This document shows, one piece after another, positions 1 through 9,270 of a stretch of DNA of 34,354 bases. Source of the stretch: CAZDHT01 sp964505325 (lineage in GTDB: Bacteria; Planctomycetota; PUPC01). Under the pieces are notes generated by a model that was given only the letters and a program-made list of their open reading frames with translations, did not search any database and was not told the DNA's origin. Location of the stretch: positions 1 through 34,354 of the forward strand of contig CAZDHT010000024.1 of assembly GCA_964505325.1 (NCBI GenBank), written 5' to 3'. Every line of letters starts with the position of its first letter. The stretch's first letter is position 1. Made by a program: the position numbers and the translations under genes.

Positions 1-2
1 CG

Positions 3-2630
3 ACCGCCGCCGATCCGATCTGGGAATACACCCGTGAGAAGACCGTCTACTCCTCGCCCACCGTGGTCGGCAACCGGATCTACAGCACGTTTGCCGATTA
101 CGGTCCGTTCTCGGACCGGGGCGCCATCCTGTGCATCGACGCCAAGTCGGGAGCCGAGGTCTGGAGGTACAGAGCCGAAGGATTCCGCGCCACGTTCTCT
201 TCCCCTTCCGTTCAGCACGACTACGTGGTCAGCGGCGAGGGGCTTCACCTGACCGACAACGCCCGCGTCATCTGCCTCAACCGCAACGGGAAGAGGCTGT
301 GGAGCCACCGGACGAGCAGCCACGTCGAATCGTCCCCGTGCCTGTACCAGGGGCACGCGTACATCGGCGCCGGCGGCGACGGATACTATTGCATCGCTCT
401 CAAGCCCACGGACGACGGACAGCCCGACATCAAGTGGCATCTGAAAGGCGACAGATACCCCGACTGCGAGACCTCGCCAATCGCGTACGACGGGGTCGTC
501 TATTTCGGGCTGGGACTGGGCGGCAAGGCCATCGTGGCAGTGGACGCCGATCCGGCCAAGAAGGGCAAAGAGCTGTGGCGGGTCGACACGCCGTATCCGG
601 TGTTCGGCCCTCCCACGGCCGCGGACGGCAAGCTGTACATCGGCATGGGCAACGGCGATTTCGTGAACAGCGCCGAGGTGGTCCGCAGCAAGGTGGTCGT
701 GAACCTGCGCAAGGCCGGCAAGTCGCCCAAGGAGATCGAAGAAGCCGCCAAGGGGCTGGGCCCTGCCGGCGAGGTGTGGTGTATCGATCTGAAGAAGAAA
801 GCGGCCGACCCGAAGGAGAGGGTGGTCTGGAAATACAAGGTCGGCCGAACGGTGCTGGGCGCGGTGGCGATCAAGGGTGACCGCCTGTACTTCGGCTCTC
901 GGGATAAGCACGTCTACTGCATTTCCACTGCCGGTAAGTTGATCACGCGCTGGAACGCGCGCTCCGAGGTCAAAACGTGCCCGGCCGTCGCCAAGGAACA
1001 TGTGTACGTGGTGACGGGCAGCGGCTCCCTGCACTGTCTCACGGCGGACACGCTCGAGCCGGCGTGGGAGATGCGGCTGGGGGGCGGCGAGCTGTTCATC
1101 AGTTCGCCCACCGTGGCGTGGGGCCACGTCTACGTCGGCACGCCGCTGGACGGGCTGCGTTGCATCGGGCGGGTCGGCGCGCCGCCGCCGGTAGTGTGGG
1201 GGCACGGGGCGCGGGGCGGGCCGGTCGCCAGGTCGCCCATGCCGCCGCGTGCCCAGCTCGCGTGGCGATTTCCGAAGACCAGCGAGGCCAAGCTCCAGGT
1301 CACCGCGCCGCTCATGCCGTTCGTCAAGTGGATCGTCGTCAAGCCCGACAAGAATGACAAGACGGGCCGTTCCCGGAAGAAGTTCGACAAGATCGTGTCG
1401 GTGATCGTCCCGTGCGTACGAGACGGAAAGGCCGAGCTGGTCAAGCTGAAGGCAGACTACAAACTGAACGACCAGCAGCGCGTGGCATGGGTCGCGCCGT
1501 TCACCCACCCGATCACCGTGGCCCCCGTCGGCATCGGCAACGAGATCGTGGATGATGAGAGCAGCATCCCCGGCAGCATCTACGCGGTGGACGGCAAGCC
1601 GGGCGACGCGGGGCGCACGCTGCGGTGCATTGATCCCGAGAGCGGTGCCGAGCGCTGGCAGCTCCCCGTCGGCGCCGAGGCGTCCGGCCGGCTCACCCTC
1701 GACCGCCGGCGCCTGTTCATGTGGACCGGCCGGGATACGCTGACCTGCTATCCCGTCGGCCGAAGCGGCCCGCCCGACCCGCTCTGGGAGGCGACGCTGG
1801 GACCGGGCGCGGTGCCGCCGGAGGTCTCGGAGGGCATTCTGTTCGTCGCCACGGAGGGCGAACTGACGGCGCTCGACGGCGCCACCGGGACGCCGCTCTG
1901 GCCCGCGCCGGCCAAGCTGCCGGCGAAGCCAAACTGCGCGCCGCTGCGGGCCGGCAAGTCGGTCGTCGTCGCGACGGACATCGGCATCTCCGCGTACAGT
2001 GTCATCAACGGCGCGCTGCAATGGACCGCGAAGCTAGGCCCGGTCCGCGCTCCACTCGCCCCCGGCATGGAAACCCTCGCGGTCATCACGGAGAGCGGGG
2101 GCTTCGGGGTGCTGGACCTGGCAGCCCTCGAGAAGCTCCTCACACTCCACGACTGGCTGAAGCCGATGCAGACGGCCGACAAGGGCGCCCCGGCGCTCCT
2201 CGAGTTCCTGACGTGGGCCGAGGGCGGCCTCGGCGACCTCGAGGCGCCTTTTGAAGTCATGGGGCTGCACCCGGGGGATGTGAAACCGGCCGCGGAGCTT
2301 CGGACGTTTCTCGCGAGCAGGCGGAGGACCCTGCAAGACACCCCCGCGATCCTGGCGCGGATCCGCCAGGTCCTGGAGAACGTTCCTCCGGTCCAACGGA
2401 TCGCCGGCGCCGCCTCGGGCCTGCCGCCGCTCGTCGCCTCGGGCCGGATGGTTTTCGCGGGCAAGAAGGATTTGGAGGTCCTGCACGACGTGGACGCGGA
2501 AAGAGCGTACCAGTGGGCATCGACGGGATGGCTGGGGAAGGTCCTCAGCCCCTTGCTGTTGATGGACTCGCACGCGTACTTCGTCACGGACAAGTACGGC
2601 GTCATCTGTGTAAAGCCGAGCAAGCGATGA
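3..2630 (+). CDS. PQQ-like beta-propeller repeat protein, 5' end missing
   Basis: The frame is open to the left window edge, so the true start and any signal peptide lie upstream; 875 residues are visible. Blade-like repeats recur along the protein, each with a hydrophobic strand, a Gly-Tyr/Phe-Val strand and a Trp near the end (for example GAEVWRY, GKELWRV, RVVWKYKVG, LEPAWEMRL, GAERWQLPV, TGTPLWPAP, NGALQWTAKLG). This spacing is typical of PQQ-like (BamB/quinoprotein) propellers. The central stretch around residues 395-510 is poor in repeats and may be a linker or inserted domain between two propellers. In this superfamily many members bind no PQQ and act as extracytoplasmic scaffolds or sensors. 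No dehydrogenase catalytic signature was recognised, so no enzyme function is claimed. The stop overlaps the next start (ATGA at 2627-2630), which implies translational coupling. Confidence 0.85.
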   Translation, partial: TAADPIWEYTREKTVYSSPTVVGNRIYSTFADYGPFSDRGAILCIDAKSGAEVWRYRAEGFRATFSSPSVQHDYVVSGEGLHLTDNARVICLNRNGKRLWSHRTSSHVESSPCLYQGHAYIGAGGDGYYCIALKPTDDGQPDIKWHLKGDRYPDCETSPIAYDGVVYFGLGLGGKAIVAVDADPAKKGKELWRVDTPYPVFGPPTAADGKLYIGMGNGDFVNSAEVVRSKVVVNLRKAGKSPKEIEEAAKGLGPAGEVWCIDLKKKAADPKERVVWKYKVGRTVLGAVAIKGDRLYFGSRDKHVYCISTAGKLITRWNARSEVKTCPAVAKEHVYVVTGSGSLHCLTADTLEPAWEMRLGGGELFISSPTVAWGHVYVGTPLDGLRCIGRVGAPPPVVWGHGARGGPVARSPMPPRAQLAWRFPKTSEAKLQVTAPLMPFVKWIVVKPDKNDKTGRSRKKFDKIVSVIVPCVRDGKAELVKLKADYKLNDQQRVAWVAPFTHPITVAPVGIGNEIVDDESSIPGSIYAVDGKPGDAGRTLRCIDPESGAERWQLPVGAEASGRLTLDRRRLFMWTGRDTLTCYPVGRSGPPDPLWEATLGPGAVPPEVSEGILFVATEGELTALDGATGTPLWPAPAKLPAKPNCAPLRAGKSVVVATDIGISAYSVINGALQWTAKLGPVRAPLAPGMETLAVITESGGFGVLDLAALEKLLTLHDWLKPMQTADKGAPALLEFLTWAEGGLGDLEAPFEVMGLHPGDVKPAAELRTFLASRRRTLQDTPAILARIRQVLENVPPVQRIAGAASGLPPLVASGRMVFAGKKDLEVLHDVDAERAYQWASTGWLGKVLSPLLLMDSHAYFVTDKYGVICVKPSKR

Positions 2631-5350
2631 CCGAACAGAAATGGGTCTACTTCTTTGGCGAGGGTGGCTCTGAGGGAGACCCGGAACGCAAAGACATTCT
2701 CGGCGGGAAAGGCGCCAGCCTGGCCGCGATGAGCCGGGCGGGCCTGCCCGTGCCGCCGGGCTTCACCATCTCCACAGGACTGTGCCCGATCATCGAGCAG
2801 TCGGGCGGCGTGTGGCCGGACGGGCTGGAGGCGCAGGTGCGCCGGGCAATGGCCCGCCTGGAACAGATCACCGAGCGCACCTACGGCCGCGGGCACCGGC
2901 CGCTGCTGGTCGCCGTCCGCTCGGGCGCTGCGGTGTCGATGCCCGGGATGATGGACACTATCCTCAACTGCGGCATGCACCCCGGCCTGGCGGGCAACCA
3001 CTCCGGGCCGGCGGCGACGCAGTTCTGGGAGGACTACGCGTTTCACCTCAACATGTTCGCCGAGTCGGTCGCCGGCGTCACGCTCCGAGCCAAAGCCGAG
3101 GGCCCGAAGGCGCGGGCCATGGAGCTCCTCGCCCACTATGAGAGCGTGACGGGCAAGGCGTTCCCGCTCGACCCGTGGGATGCGCTGTTGCAGTGCATCG
3201 ACGCGGTCTTCCAGTCGTTCAACAGCGAACGGGCGGTCACCTACCGCCGGCACAACGATATCCGCGGGGTCATCGGCACGGCGGTCAACGTGCAGGCGAT
3301 GTTCCCGTCCGAGCGGGCGGGCATCCTGTTCACCGCGAACCCCAACGACATCAACGCGGGCGAAATGGTCATGGAGGCGTCGTGGGGCCTGGGCGAGGTC
3401 GTGGTCTCCGGCGCCGTCACGCCGGACATCTACGTGCTTGACGCCGACACGCTGGCCATCAAGGAGGTGATCGCCGGTGAACGCCCCACCACCGCCGAGG
3501 GCACGCAGGAGCCGGCGCTGACCGAAGAGCAGATTCAGGAAGTAGCCCGGATCGGCAGGAAGGTGGAAGACTACTTCGGCGTCCCCCAGGACATCGAGTG
3601 GGGCCTGGCCGACGGCCGGTTCAACCTGCTCCAGAGCCGCGACATCCGCAACCTGGACGTGCTGCAGGACGTCGAGATCGGCCGGCAGGCGGAGGCGGAA
3701 CGGCTGCTCGAACAGGCGGCCGGCAAACACGCCGTGTGGGTGGTCCACAACCTGTCCGAGACGCTGGCCACCCCCACGCCGCTCACGTGGGACATCATCA
3801 AGGAGTTCATGACCGGCTCCGGCGGGTTCGGCCTGATGTACCAGGACTTCGGGTACCGGCCCAGCCCGGCGGTGTGTTCCGAGGGCTTTCTGCAGCTCGT
3901 CTGCGGGAGGGTCTACGTTGATCCCCGCCGCGCCGCGGGGCTGTTCTGGCACGGGATGCCGCTGAGGTACGACCCGGACGACATCCTTCAGGACCCATCA
4001 ACGCTGGAACGCGCCCCCACGAAGCTGGACATGGAGCAGGCCGATCCAGCGTTCTTTCTGCGTCTCCCCCGCCTGATCTGGGCGATGATCAAATGCGGCC
4101 GCAGGATGCGCAGAGCGCGCCGGGGCGCCTTCGAACGCTTCGAGCACGAGGCCCTGCCGAGGCTCCGCAAGTTCCTCGACGAAACGCGCCAACAGGACCT
4201 CTCCTCGCTCGGCACCGGCCAACTGATCGACGAATTGGATCGGCGCCGCCACATCGTGCTGGCCGACTTCGGAAAGGAGTCGCTCAAGCCGGGGTTCTTC
4301 GGCGGAATGGCGCAACAGGCGCTTCAAACCATGCTGGCCCAGCTCATGGGCGACGAAAAAGGCGCGGAGTTGACCCGCACCCTCACCACCGGCCTGGAGA
4401 ACGACACCACCGTCGGCCAGAACATCCTGCTCTACCGCGTCGCCCAGGGCCAGGCCACGGTCGACGAATTCCTCGAACGGTACGGGCATCGGGCGGCGAA
4501 CGAGATGGAGCTTTCGAATCTGCGATGGCGCGAGGACCCGAGCTACATCAAACGGATGGTCGAGAGCCTCAAGGCACCGGGCGCGCTGTCCCCCGAAGAG
4601 CGCCATCACAAACAGGCCGAAGCCCGCAAGAAGACGGAGGAGGCGCTGCCGGACCTCCTCGCCGAGTGGGGCGGCTCGTCTTTCCTGCAACAGGTCCGGG
4701 TGGACCTGGAGGACGCCCAGCGGCTGCTCCCCTACCGCGAGTCCGGCAAACACTATCTGATGATGGGCTATGAGAAGATTCGCGAGGTCCTGCTCGAGCT
4801 GTCGCGCCGATGGGACCTCGGCCGCGACCTGTTCTTCCTGCACCTCGACGAGCTGAGAGGTTTTGAAGCCGGCCGTGAGGAGTTCAGCGAGCAGATCGCC
4901 TCTCGCAAGCTGCGATGGAAGTCCGCCCAGAAGCTGCACCTCGCCGACGTGATCGACTCGGAACACCTGGGCCAGTTGGGCGTGCCGCAGCCGCGAAAGG
5001 AGGGCGAAGCACTCGAGGCCCGCGCCATCGCCTCCGGCACCGCCACCGGCGTGGCGCGAATCGTGTTTGATCCCCAAGAGGCCCGCGACCTCGGGACCGA
5101 CTACATCCTGGTGTGTCCATCGACTGACCCGGGGTGGACGCCGCTGTTCGTCAACGCGAGAGGGCTCATCGTCGAGCGCGGTGGGATTCTGTCACACGGC
5201 GCCATCGTGGCGCGAGACTTCGGCATTCCCGCGGTGGTCTGTGAAGGCGCCACCGAACTGATCCCCGACGGCGCCCGAATCGAGATCGACGGCAGCCGGG
5301 GCGCCATCGCGCGCCTGGACAAAGAGGACGCCCCCAGTGGAAACGCTTAA
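2627..5350 (+). CDS. PEP-utilising dikinase (PEP synthase/PPDK-like, rifampin phosphotransferase-type domain order)
   Basis: A 907-residue protein. The ATG at 2627 overlaps the upstream stop and is preferred over an in-frame ATG at 2513 that lies inside the upstream gene. Residues 1-340 form the PPDK_N ATP-binding domain: GGKGASL with Lys28, AVRSGAAVSMPGMMDT around Arg98, and the ATP-grasp end with Glu324 and LQSR (336-338). The middle (about 345-810) is helical and not recognised. The last 90 residues are the swivelling phosphohistidine domain, GGILSHGAIVAR, with catalytic His857. In PEP synthase and pyruvate phosphate dikinase the His domain is followed by a C-terminal PEP/pyruvate TIM barrel; here the protein ends. 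This order (ATP domain, middle domain, terminal His domain) matches rifampin phosphotransferase and related dikinases, so the acceptor may be something other than pyruvate. The next start lies 14 bases inside this gene. Confidence 0.85.
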   Translation: MTEQKWVYFFGEGGSEGDPERKDILGGKGASLAAMSRAGLPVPPGFTISTGLCPIIEQSGGVWPDGLEAQVRRAMARLEQITERTYGRGHRPLLVAVRSGAAVSMPGMMDTILNCGMHPGLAGNHSGPAATQFWEDYAFHLNMFAESVAGVTLRAKAEGPKARAMELLAHYESVTGKAFPLDPWDALLQCIDAVFQSFNSERAVTYRRHNDIRGVIGTAVNVQAMFPSERAGILFTANPNDINAGEMVMEASWGLGEVVVSGAVTPDIYVLDADTLAIKEVIAGERPTTAEGTQEPALTEEQIQEVARIGRKVEDYFGVPQDIEWGLADGRFNLLQSRDIRNLDVLQDVEIGRQAEAERLLEQAAGKHAVWVVHNLSETLATPTPLTWDIIKEFMTGSGGFGLMYQDFGYRPSPAVCSEGFLQLVCGRVYVDPRRAAGLFWHGMPLRYDPDDILQDPSTLERAPTKLDMEQADPAFFLRLPRLIWAMIKCGRRMRRARRGAFERFEHEALPRLRKFLDETRQQDLSSLGTGQLIDELDRRRHIVLADFGKESLKPGFFGGMAQQALQTMLAQLMGDEKGAELTRTLTTGLENDTTVGQNILLYRVAQGQATVDEFLERYGHRAANEMELSNLRWREDPSYIKRMVESLKAPGALSPEERHHKQAEARKKTEEALPDLLAEWGGSSFLQQVRVDLEDAQRLLPYRESGKHYLMMGYEKIREVLLELSRRWDLGRDLFFLHLDELRGFEAGREEFSEQIASRKLRWKSAQKLHLADVIDSEHLGQLGVPQPRKEGEALEARAIASGTATGVARIVFDPQEARDLGTDYILVCPSTDPGWTPLFVNARGLIVERGGILSHGAIVARDFGIPAVVCEGATELIPDGARIEIDGSRGAIARLDKEDAPSGNA

Positions 5351-6185
5351 CCTCGTATCGGACTGGATCACGCGCATGCTCGATTATCCGCTCGGCTGGA
5401 TGCTCGCGCTGCCGCGCGACGTCGCCATCGTGATCGTCGCCATCGGGACGTCGCTCCTGCTCACGCTTGCCCGCAAGTGGACCACCGACCAGGAATACCT
5501 CCTCCGCTGCAAGAACGACATCCGGCGCCTGAAGCAACTGCGGCGCGAGGCGAAGCGGGCAAAAGACAAGAGCGCAGTGAAGCGAATCCGCACCACCGTC
5601 GGCATGATCAATCTCGCAAAGATGAAATCCGAGGGCTTGCCGCTGCTCGTCTCCATCGTGCCCATCGCCCTGCTGGCCATCTGGGCGCTCGCCCGTCTCG
5701 ACTACTACCCCCCCAAGGTGGGCGAGCCCCTGACCGTGAGGGCCTACTACCCCGTGTCGTCCATTTCGCAGGCGGGGAGATTCACCCACACCCACCTGGT
5801 GGCGCCCAAGAGCGTTGAGGTCAAGGGTGAAGCGATCCAGGAAGTCCGGGAGGATCCAAAGAGGGGTCCCGGCGGCCAGGTCAACGGCCTCGCCGAGTGG
5901 AACATCGTGCCCACCGTCAAATCGGACTCCCTCGTCCTGGCCATTGACCACCAGGATCAGACAGTCGAGCACCCGCTCTCTGCGGGGGGTGATATCTATG
6001 CGCCGCCGCTCAAGCCGCATTCGAGCGGCAAAATCCAGGTGACGGAGGTCATGCTGAAGCAGGCCAAGTTCCTGGGCTTCGTGCCGGGCATCCCGGAGAT
6101 CATGTTCCCGCCGTGGCTGGTTGCCTACCTGATCATCGTCATCCCGTTCGTCCCGCTTCTCCGCCGGGGTCTCAAAGTCTACTGA
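5337..6185 (+). CDS. EMC3/TMCO1-like (DUF106) membrane protein with a large periplasmic insert
   Basis: A 282-residue protein starting at GTG 5337, preceded by GAGG at about 5324-5328 and overlapping the previous gene by 14 bases. Visible layout: a hydrophobic helix at about 28-46, a highly charged probable coiled coil at about 50-95 (CKNDIRRLKQLRREAKRAK), a second helix at about 101-119 (LLVSIVPIALLAIWALARL), a soluble extracytoplasmic segment of about 135 residues, and a final helix at about 256-275 followed by RRGLKVY. Helix, charged coiled coil, helix, then C-terminal helix with a basic tail is the layout of the DUF106/EMC3/TMCO1 branch of the YidC/Oxa1 insertase superfamily. The long insert between the last two helices is unusual. 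The family call is from pattern only. The coupling to the dikinase and propeller genes has no obvious explanation. Confidence 0.55.
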   Translation: METLNLVSDWITRMLDYPLGWMLALPRDVAIVIVAIGTSLLLTLARKWTTDQEYLLRCKNDIRRLKQLRREAKRAKDKSAVKRIRTTVGMINLAKMKSEGLPLLVSIVPIALLAIWALARLDYYPPKVGEPLTVRAYYPVSSISQAGRFTHTHLVAPKSVEVKGEAIQEVREDPKRGPGGQVNGLAEWNIVPTVKSDSLVLAIDHQDQTVEHPLSAGGDIYAPPLKPHSSGKIQVTEVMLKQAKFLGFVPGIPEIMFPPWLVAYLIIVIPFVPLLRRGLKVY

Positions 6186-6273
6186 GACCCTGTCCAAGAA
6201 CCCTGCCATTTAATGAGCACGATTGCGCGTGCCGTCTGTAACCCCTTACTCATCAGCACGTTACGCCCCCATA

Positions 6274-6430
6274 GTGTGCCAGGCACACCGTGAAGGTGTA
6301 AGTCCTGGCTTGGCAAGGCGTTGTGTCTGCCGATGTTAATGCCCGCTAACTGTCGCTAAGCGCTTGTGCGAGACCGGCTTACCTATCCCAAGATCGCGTC
6401 ACGGCAAACGACGCTCAGGGCTGTTGGATA
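6274..6430 (+). mobile_element. Possible 5' remnant of a group II intron
   Basis: This stretch between two convergent genes has no coding signal. It begins with GTGTG, which fits the GUGYG consensus of group II intron 5' ends, and GTGTGCC-A-GGCACAC (6274-6288) is a perfect inverted repeat. It is followed by GTGAAGGTGTAAGTCCTGG, which resembles the domain I segment of bacterial group II introns. No reverse transcriptase ORF follows, and the minus-strand FG-GAP gene ends at 6434. If it is an intron it is a truncated 5' fragment. The call is from recall of intron sequence style and needs a covariance-model search. The remaining part, 6186-6273, shows nothing recognisable. Confidence 0.4.
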
Positions 6431-6433
6431 GCT

Positions 6434-8695
6434 CTAAGCAGGGCCTCGCCTCCTCACAGCGAACACCACCACGACCAGCACGATCGCCACGCCGGCAAGA
6501 AGCGGCCAGTACGTGGCGAAGACCCGCCCGAGGCCGCCGGGGACGGACTCCTCTTGCGCCTGTTTGTCCGGCGCCGGGCCTCCGGTGCGCCCCGCCTCGG
6601 CCGCAGCACTACGCGGATCCGCCGCTCCCGCCCCTGCCTTGGCTCCGACCCGGCCGGCAGGCCCCAGCAGGACCCTCACCGGCACGTCCTCGACGATGAT
6701 TTCCGTCTCCACGGGTTTCTTGCCCGGGAACTGCCATCGCAGCTTACACGGCCCCGCCTCGCGCCGCCCAAAGAAGGCGCCGGGCATTCCCGGCGAGACG
6801 TTCCACGCGCCCAGGCAGCGCTTCTGGTTCCACGCCGTCACCCTGACGGGACCCGCCGGACCGTCAGGCGGCAGCGCGGCGCGCACGGCCAGAGGCGACC
6901 CCTGGCCCCGGCTCTGCCAGCACACCCACATCTCGCGGTGATGCGGGGCCTCCCGCCACGGCCCCGGCTCCTTGGGATAATCGCCGCGCTTCCTTCGGTG
7001 ATGCGAGAACACGAAAAACATGTCCTGGGCGCCGTCGCCATCCAGGTCATTTACGAGGCCCGCCTCTTCGCCCACCTCGTCCTCTTCGTCGTCCTTCCTT
7101 TTCTGCTCTTCCGTCGACAGCGGGAGCCAGTCCTTCTCGGCGAGGTCCAGCGCGTGCGAATGGCCGAAGCTGCGAAAGCCGCGGTTGAAGAAAAGCTGCG
7201 GGAGGATGTTGGCATACGTGATGAAGACGTCCTGTCGGCCGTCGTTGTTGATGTCGCAGACCATGCTGCTGCGGGCGGCGTCCTTCGAGATGTACGCCAT
7301 CTCGCCCGTGAAGTGGAGTCGCCGCGCGAACTTCCCGCCGCCCAGGTTGTCCCAGAGATGGCAGCCCTCTTCCGCCGCCACGAACACGTCGAGGCGGCCA
7401 TCGTGGTCGAAGTCGCCCGTGAGCGCCCTCGCGTGGTTCTTGTCCGTGCGCACGTCGCGGTCGACCGTCGGACTGCTGAACTCGCCGGGCCGGGTCGCCT
7501 TGTAGAAGAGAATCCCGTTCTCACACGGCTGGAGCACGTCCGGCAGCGCGTCGCCGTCGAAATCCGCGACCAAGCAGGGCCAGGCCGGTCCGAGGTCCTG
7601 ACCCGGCCACTTGCCGCCGCCCGCGGGCACGATTGGCCGAAGGAAGAACGCTCCGCCCCCTTTGGGTACCAATAGCCGCGGGACGCCCTCTCCGCTCACC
7701 ACCAGGCCGGCGCGCCCCTCATCCCCGAGCCCGACCACGGCGAGGCCCGAGCAATCACCTTTGAGATCCATGCCCGCGGGCTTCCGGCTGAACGTGCCGT
7801 CCCGGGCCTGAAGCCAGAACGAAAGCGCCTTCCCATCCCAGGAGGCGAGGTCGAGCGTGCCGTCGGCGTTGAAGTCGCCCCAGGCCGCCGCCTTCGACTT
7901 GGCGCCGAGCTTCAGTTTCGCGGTCAGGTCGTCGAACTTCTTGCTCGCCTTGTTGTGTAGCAGCACCCGGTCGCCGTTCTCCGCCAGCACGTGAAGACAG
8001 GTCCGCCCGTCTCCCCGGAGATCCACACCGAGCGCGCCGTAGGCCCTGCCGTTGAGCTTCCCGATCTTCTCGTAGGGCTCTTCCCACACCGCCCCGGTCG
8101 TCGGCGGCACGACCGGATGCGGATCGGTCAGGACGTACCGCGTGCAGCGCAGAAGCATGTCGGTGCTGCCCGCCCACGTTTCCTGAAGGTAATCGTTGAT
8201 CTCGATCACATGCAGGACGCCGCCCTTTGCCTCGGCAAGGGTGAACCACCTTCCGTAGACATGCAGCATCGCGTTGGGGATCCTATCCGGGCCTCCCGGC
8301 TCGCCCTCCCCCATGCCGGGATCCCCCCCGCCTTCGCCGCCGGCGCCCTCCTGCACGTACTTGCCGGCAAACAGCAGAACGGGCCCGCCCTTGTTGACGC
8401 GCACCACTTCGAGAAACGCTTCCGCCTGCTCCTTCCTTGTGTCCCGCAGGCTGAGGGAGAGCGCCTGCTTGGGCGCCTCGCCCTTGAGGCGTTCCGAGAC
8501 CTTGAGAGACACGGCCTTCTTGCCCGCCAGACGGAGCTTGAGCACCAGGATGAGCTTGGACTGCTCGCCCAGGTGGCGGGGGCTGAATCCAGGGTTGATC
8601 TTCGCTCTGGCCGTATGAGCCGTGACCAGGCAAGCCCCGATCACGAGCGCGAGACACGTCGTCCGCCAGGAAGCGCATCTGCCGTCGCTTCGCAT
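6434..8695 (-). CDS. Secreted FG-GAP/VCBS repeat protein with C-terminal membrane anchor
   Basis: A 753-residue protein read leftwards. The ATG at 8695 is chosen because GAGGAGA lies about 6 bases upstream on the minus strand and because the N-terminus then forms a classical signal peptide (basic start, CLALVIGACLVTAHTARA). An ATG at 8743 would add 16 unlikely residues. Five calcium-binding FG-GAP/VCBS blades are visible through their D-x-D/N-x-D-G-x-x-D loops: DFNADGTLD, DFDGDALPD, DFDHDGRLD, DINNDGRQD and DLDGDGAQD. They are consistent with a seven-bladed integrin-like propeller. An Ala/Gly-rich linker leads to a final helix (LLAGVAIVLVVVVFAV) with an RRR tail, so the protein is probably anchored with its propeller outside. 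Its role is unknown; such proteins often act in adhesion or surface binding. The gene is isolated between mobile-element remnants. Confidence 0.85.
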   Translation of the reverse strand: MRSDGRCASWRTTCLALVIGACLVTAHTARAKINPGFSPRHLGEQSKLILVLKLRLAGKKAVSLKVSERLKGEAPKQALSLSLRDTRKEQAEAFLEVVRVNKGGPVLLFAGKYVQEGAGGEGGGDPGMGEGEPGGPDRIPNAMLHVYGRWFTLAEAKGGVLHVIEINDYLQETWAGSTDMLLRCTRYVLTDPHPVVPPTTGAVWEEPYEKIGKLNGRAYGALGVDLRGDGRTCLHVLAENGDRVLLHNKASKKFDDLTAKLKLGAKSKAAAWGDFNADGTLDLASWDGKALSFWLQARDGTFSRKPAGMDLKGDCSGLAVVGLGDEGRAGLVVSGEGVPRLLVPKGGGAFFLRPIVPAGGGKWPGQDLGPAWPCLVADFDGDALPDVLQPCENGILFYKATRPGEFSSPTVDRDVRTDKNHARALTGDFDHDGRLDVFVAAEEGCHLWDNLGGGKFARRLHFTGEMAYISKDAARSSMVCDINNDGRQDVFITYANILPQLFFNRGFRSFGHSHALDLAEKDWLPLSTEEQKRKDDEEDEVGEEAGLVNDLDGDGAQDMFFVFSHHRRKRGDYPKEPGPWREAPHHREMWVCWQSRGQGSPLAVRAALPPDGPAGPVRVTAWNQKRCLGAWNVSPGMPGAFFGRREAGPCKLRWQFPGKKPVETEIIVEDVPVRVLLGPAGRVGAKAGAGAADPRSAAAEAGRTGGPAPDKQAQEESVPGGLGRVFATYWPLLAGVAIVLVVVVFAVRRRGPA

Positions 8696-8762
8696 CTGGA
8701 TCTCCTCAGCAACAAGAAAAAGCCATCCGTCGTGGCCGGCCAAGTGGCATTCTGCTGGAGCC

Positions 8763-8790
8763 AGTGTATCACAACCGCTGAATCCTGCAA
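8763..8790 (-). promoter_or_regulatory. Candidate sigma70 promoter for the FG-GAP gene
   Basis: On the minus strand TTGCAG (8790-8785) and TACACT (8768-8763) are separated by 16 bases, and the ATG at 8695 is about 60 bases further on. TTGCAG and TACACT are each 4 of 6 matches. This is plausible but not strong, since sequences of this quality also occur by chance. Confidence 0.35.
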
Positions 8791-8836
8791 AGGGCGTTTA
8801 GTTTGTGAGGGACTGTCGAGAAAGGGGCAAAGACCC

Positions 8837-9055
8837 GCCGACTCACAGAGTCGGCCTGCAAGAAACCGGGGGAAGCGCCCAAACCGGCCGGACTGTCGGC
8901 CCGCTCTGTGAGCGGGCGGGCCCTTTCAACAGCCGCGGCTGCGTCTGGACGGAGGAGAAGGGGCTCCGCCGAAGCGGCTACGTCCCTCTCGCGAAGGCGC
9001 TGGTGCGCCCCACCCAAGAGCCCACGTCTCACTTGGTCGGGCAGGCATTCCTGCC
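8837..9055. repeat. Cluster of REP-like hairpins in a gene-free stretch
   Basis: The 830-base stretch 8696-9525 between divergent genes holds no convincing gene. Three short perfect inverted repeats lie in it: GCCGACT-cacag-AGTCGGC (8837-8855), GCCCGCTC-tgt-GAGCGGGC (8898-8916) and GGCAGG-catt-CCTGCC (9040-9055). Two GC-rich palindromes within 80 bases, plus a third of another type, are typical of REP/MITE-like dispersed elements. The plus-strand frame through it encodes peptides such as VGQAFLPAF that look like translated repeat, not protein. A weaker relative of the third palindrome (AGGCACAATCCTGCCTG) may occur at about 15655-15671. Confidence 0.5.
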
Positions 9056-9270
9056 TGCCTTTCCCGCGCGTTCTGGTTACATCCGCGAACGAGCCATTTG
9101 CTCTGTTCCGAAGGTGTTGAGTACGAAGGGGGTACGCGAAGGCGAAAAAGTTCTTACCCCGGATTCTCACGCAACGGCGGGACTTACGTGGGCGGATCGG
9201 GTGTGGTCTGCAACATCGACCCCAGGAAACACTTCAGCTATCTGGGATGTCCGGTGTACGCCTCTCCGGG

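Noticed and set aside
1748..3952. Long minus-strand open frame of 734 codons, and similar ones at 3998-5077, 5166-6209, 11946-13598 and 13399-15135
   Set aside because: They lie antisense to well-recognised genes, are Arg/Pro/His-rich and show no domain. High GC at third positions of the real genes creates such frames.
6554..7675. Plus-strand frame of 373 codons
   Set aside because: It is antisense to the FG-GAP gene, whose signal peptide, ribosome site and calcium-loop repeats are clear.
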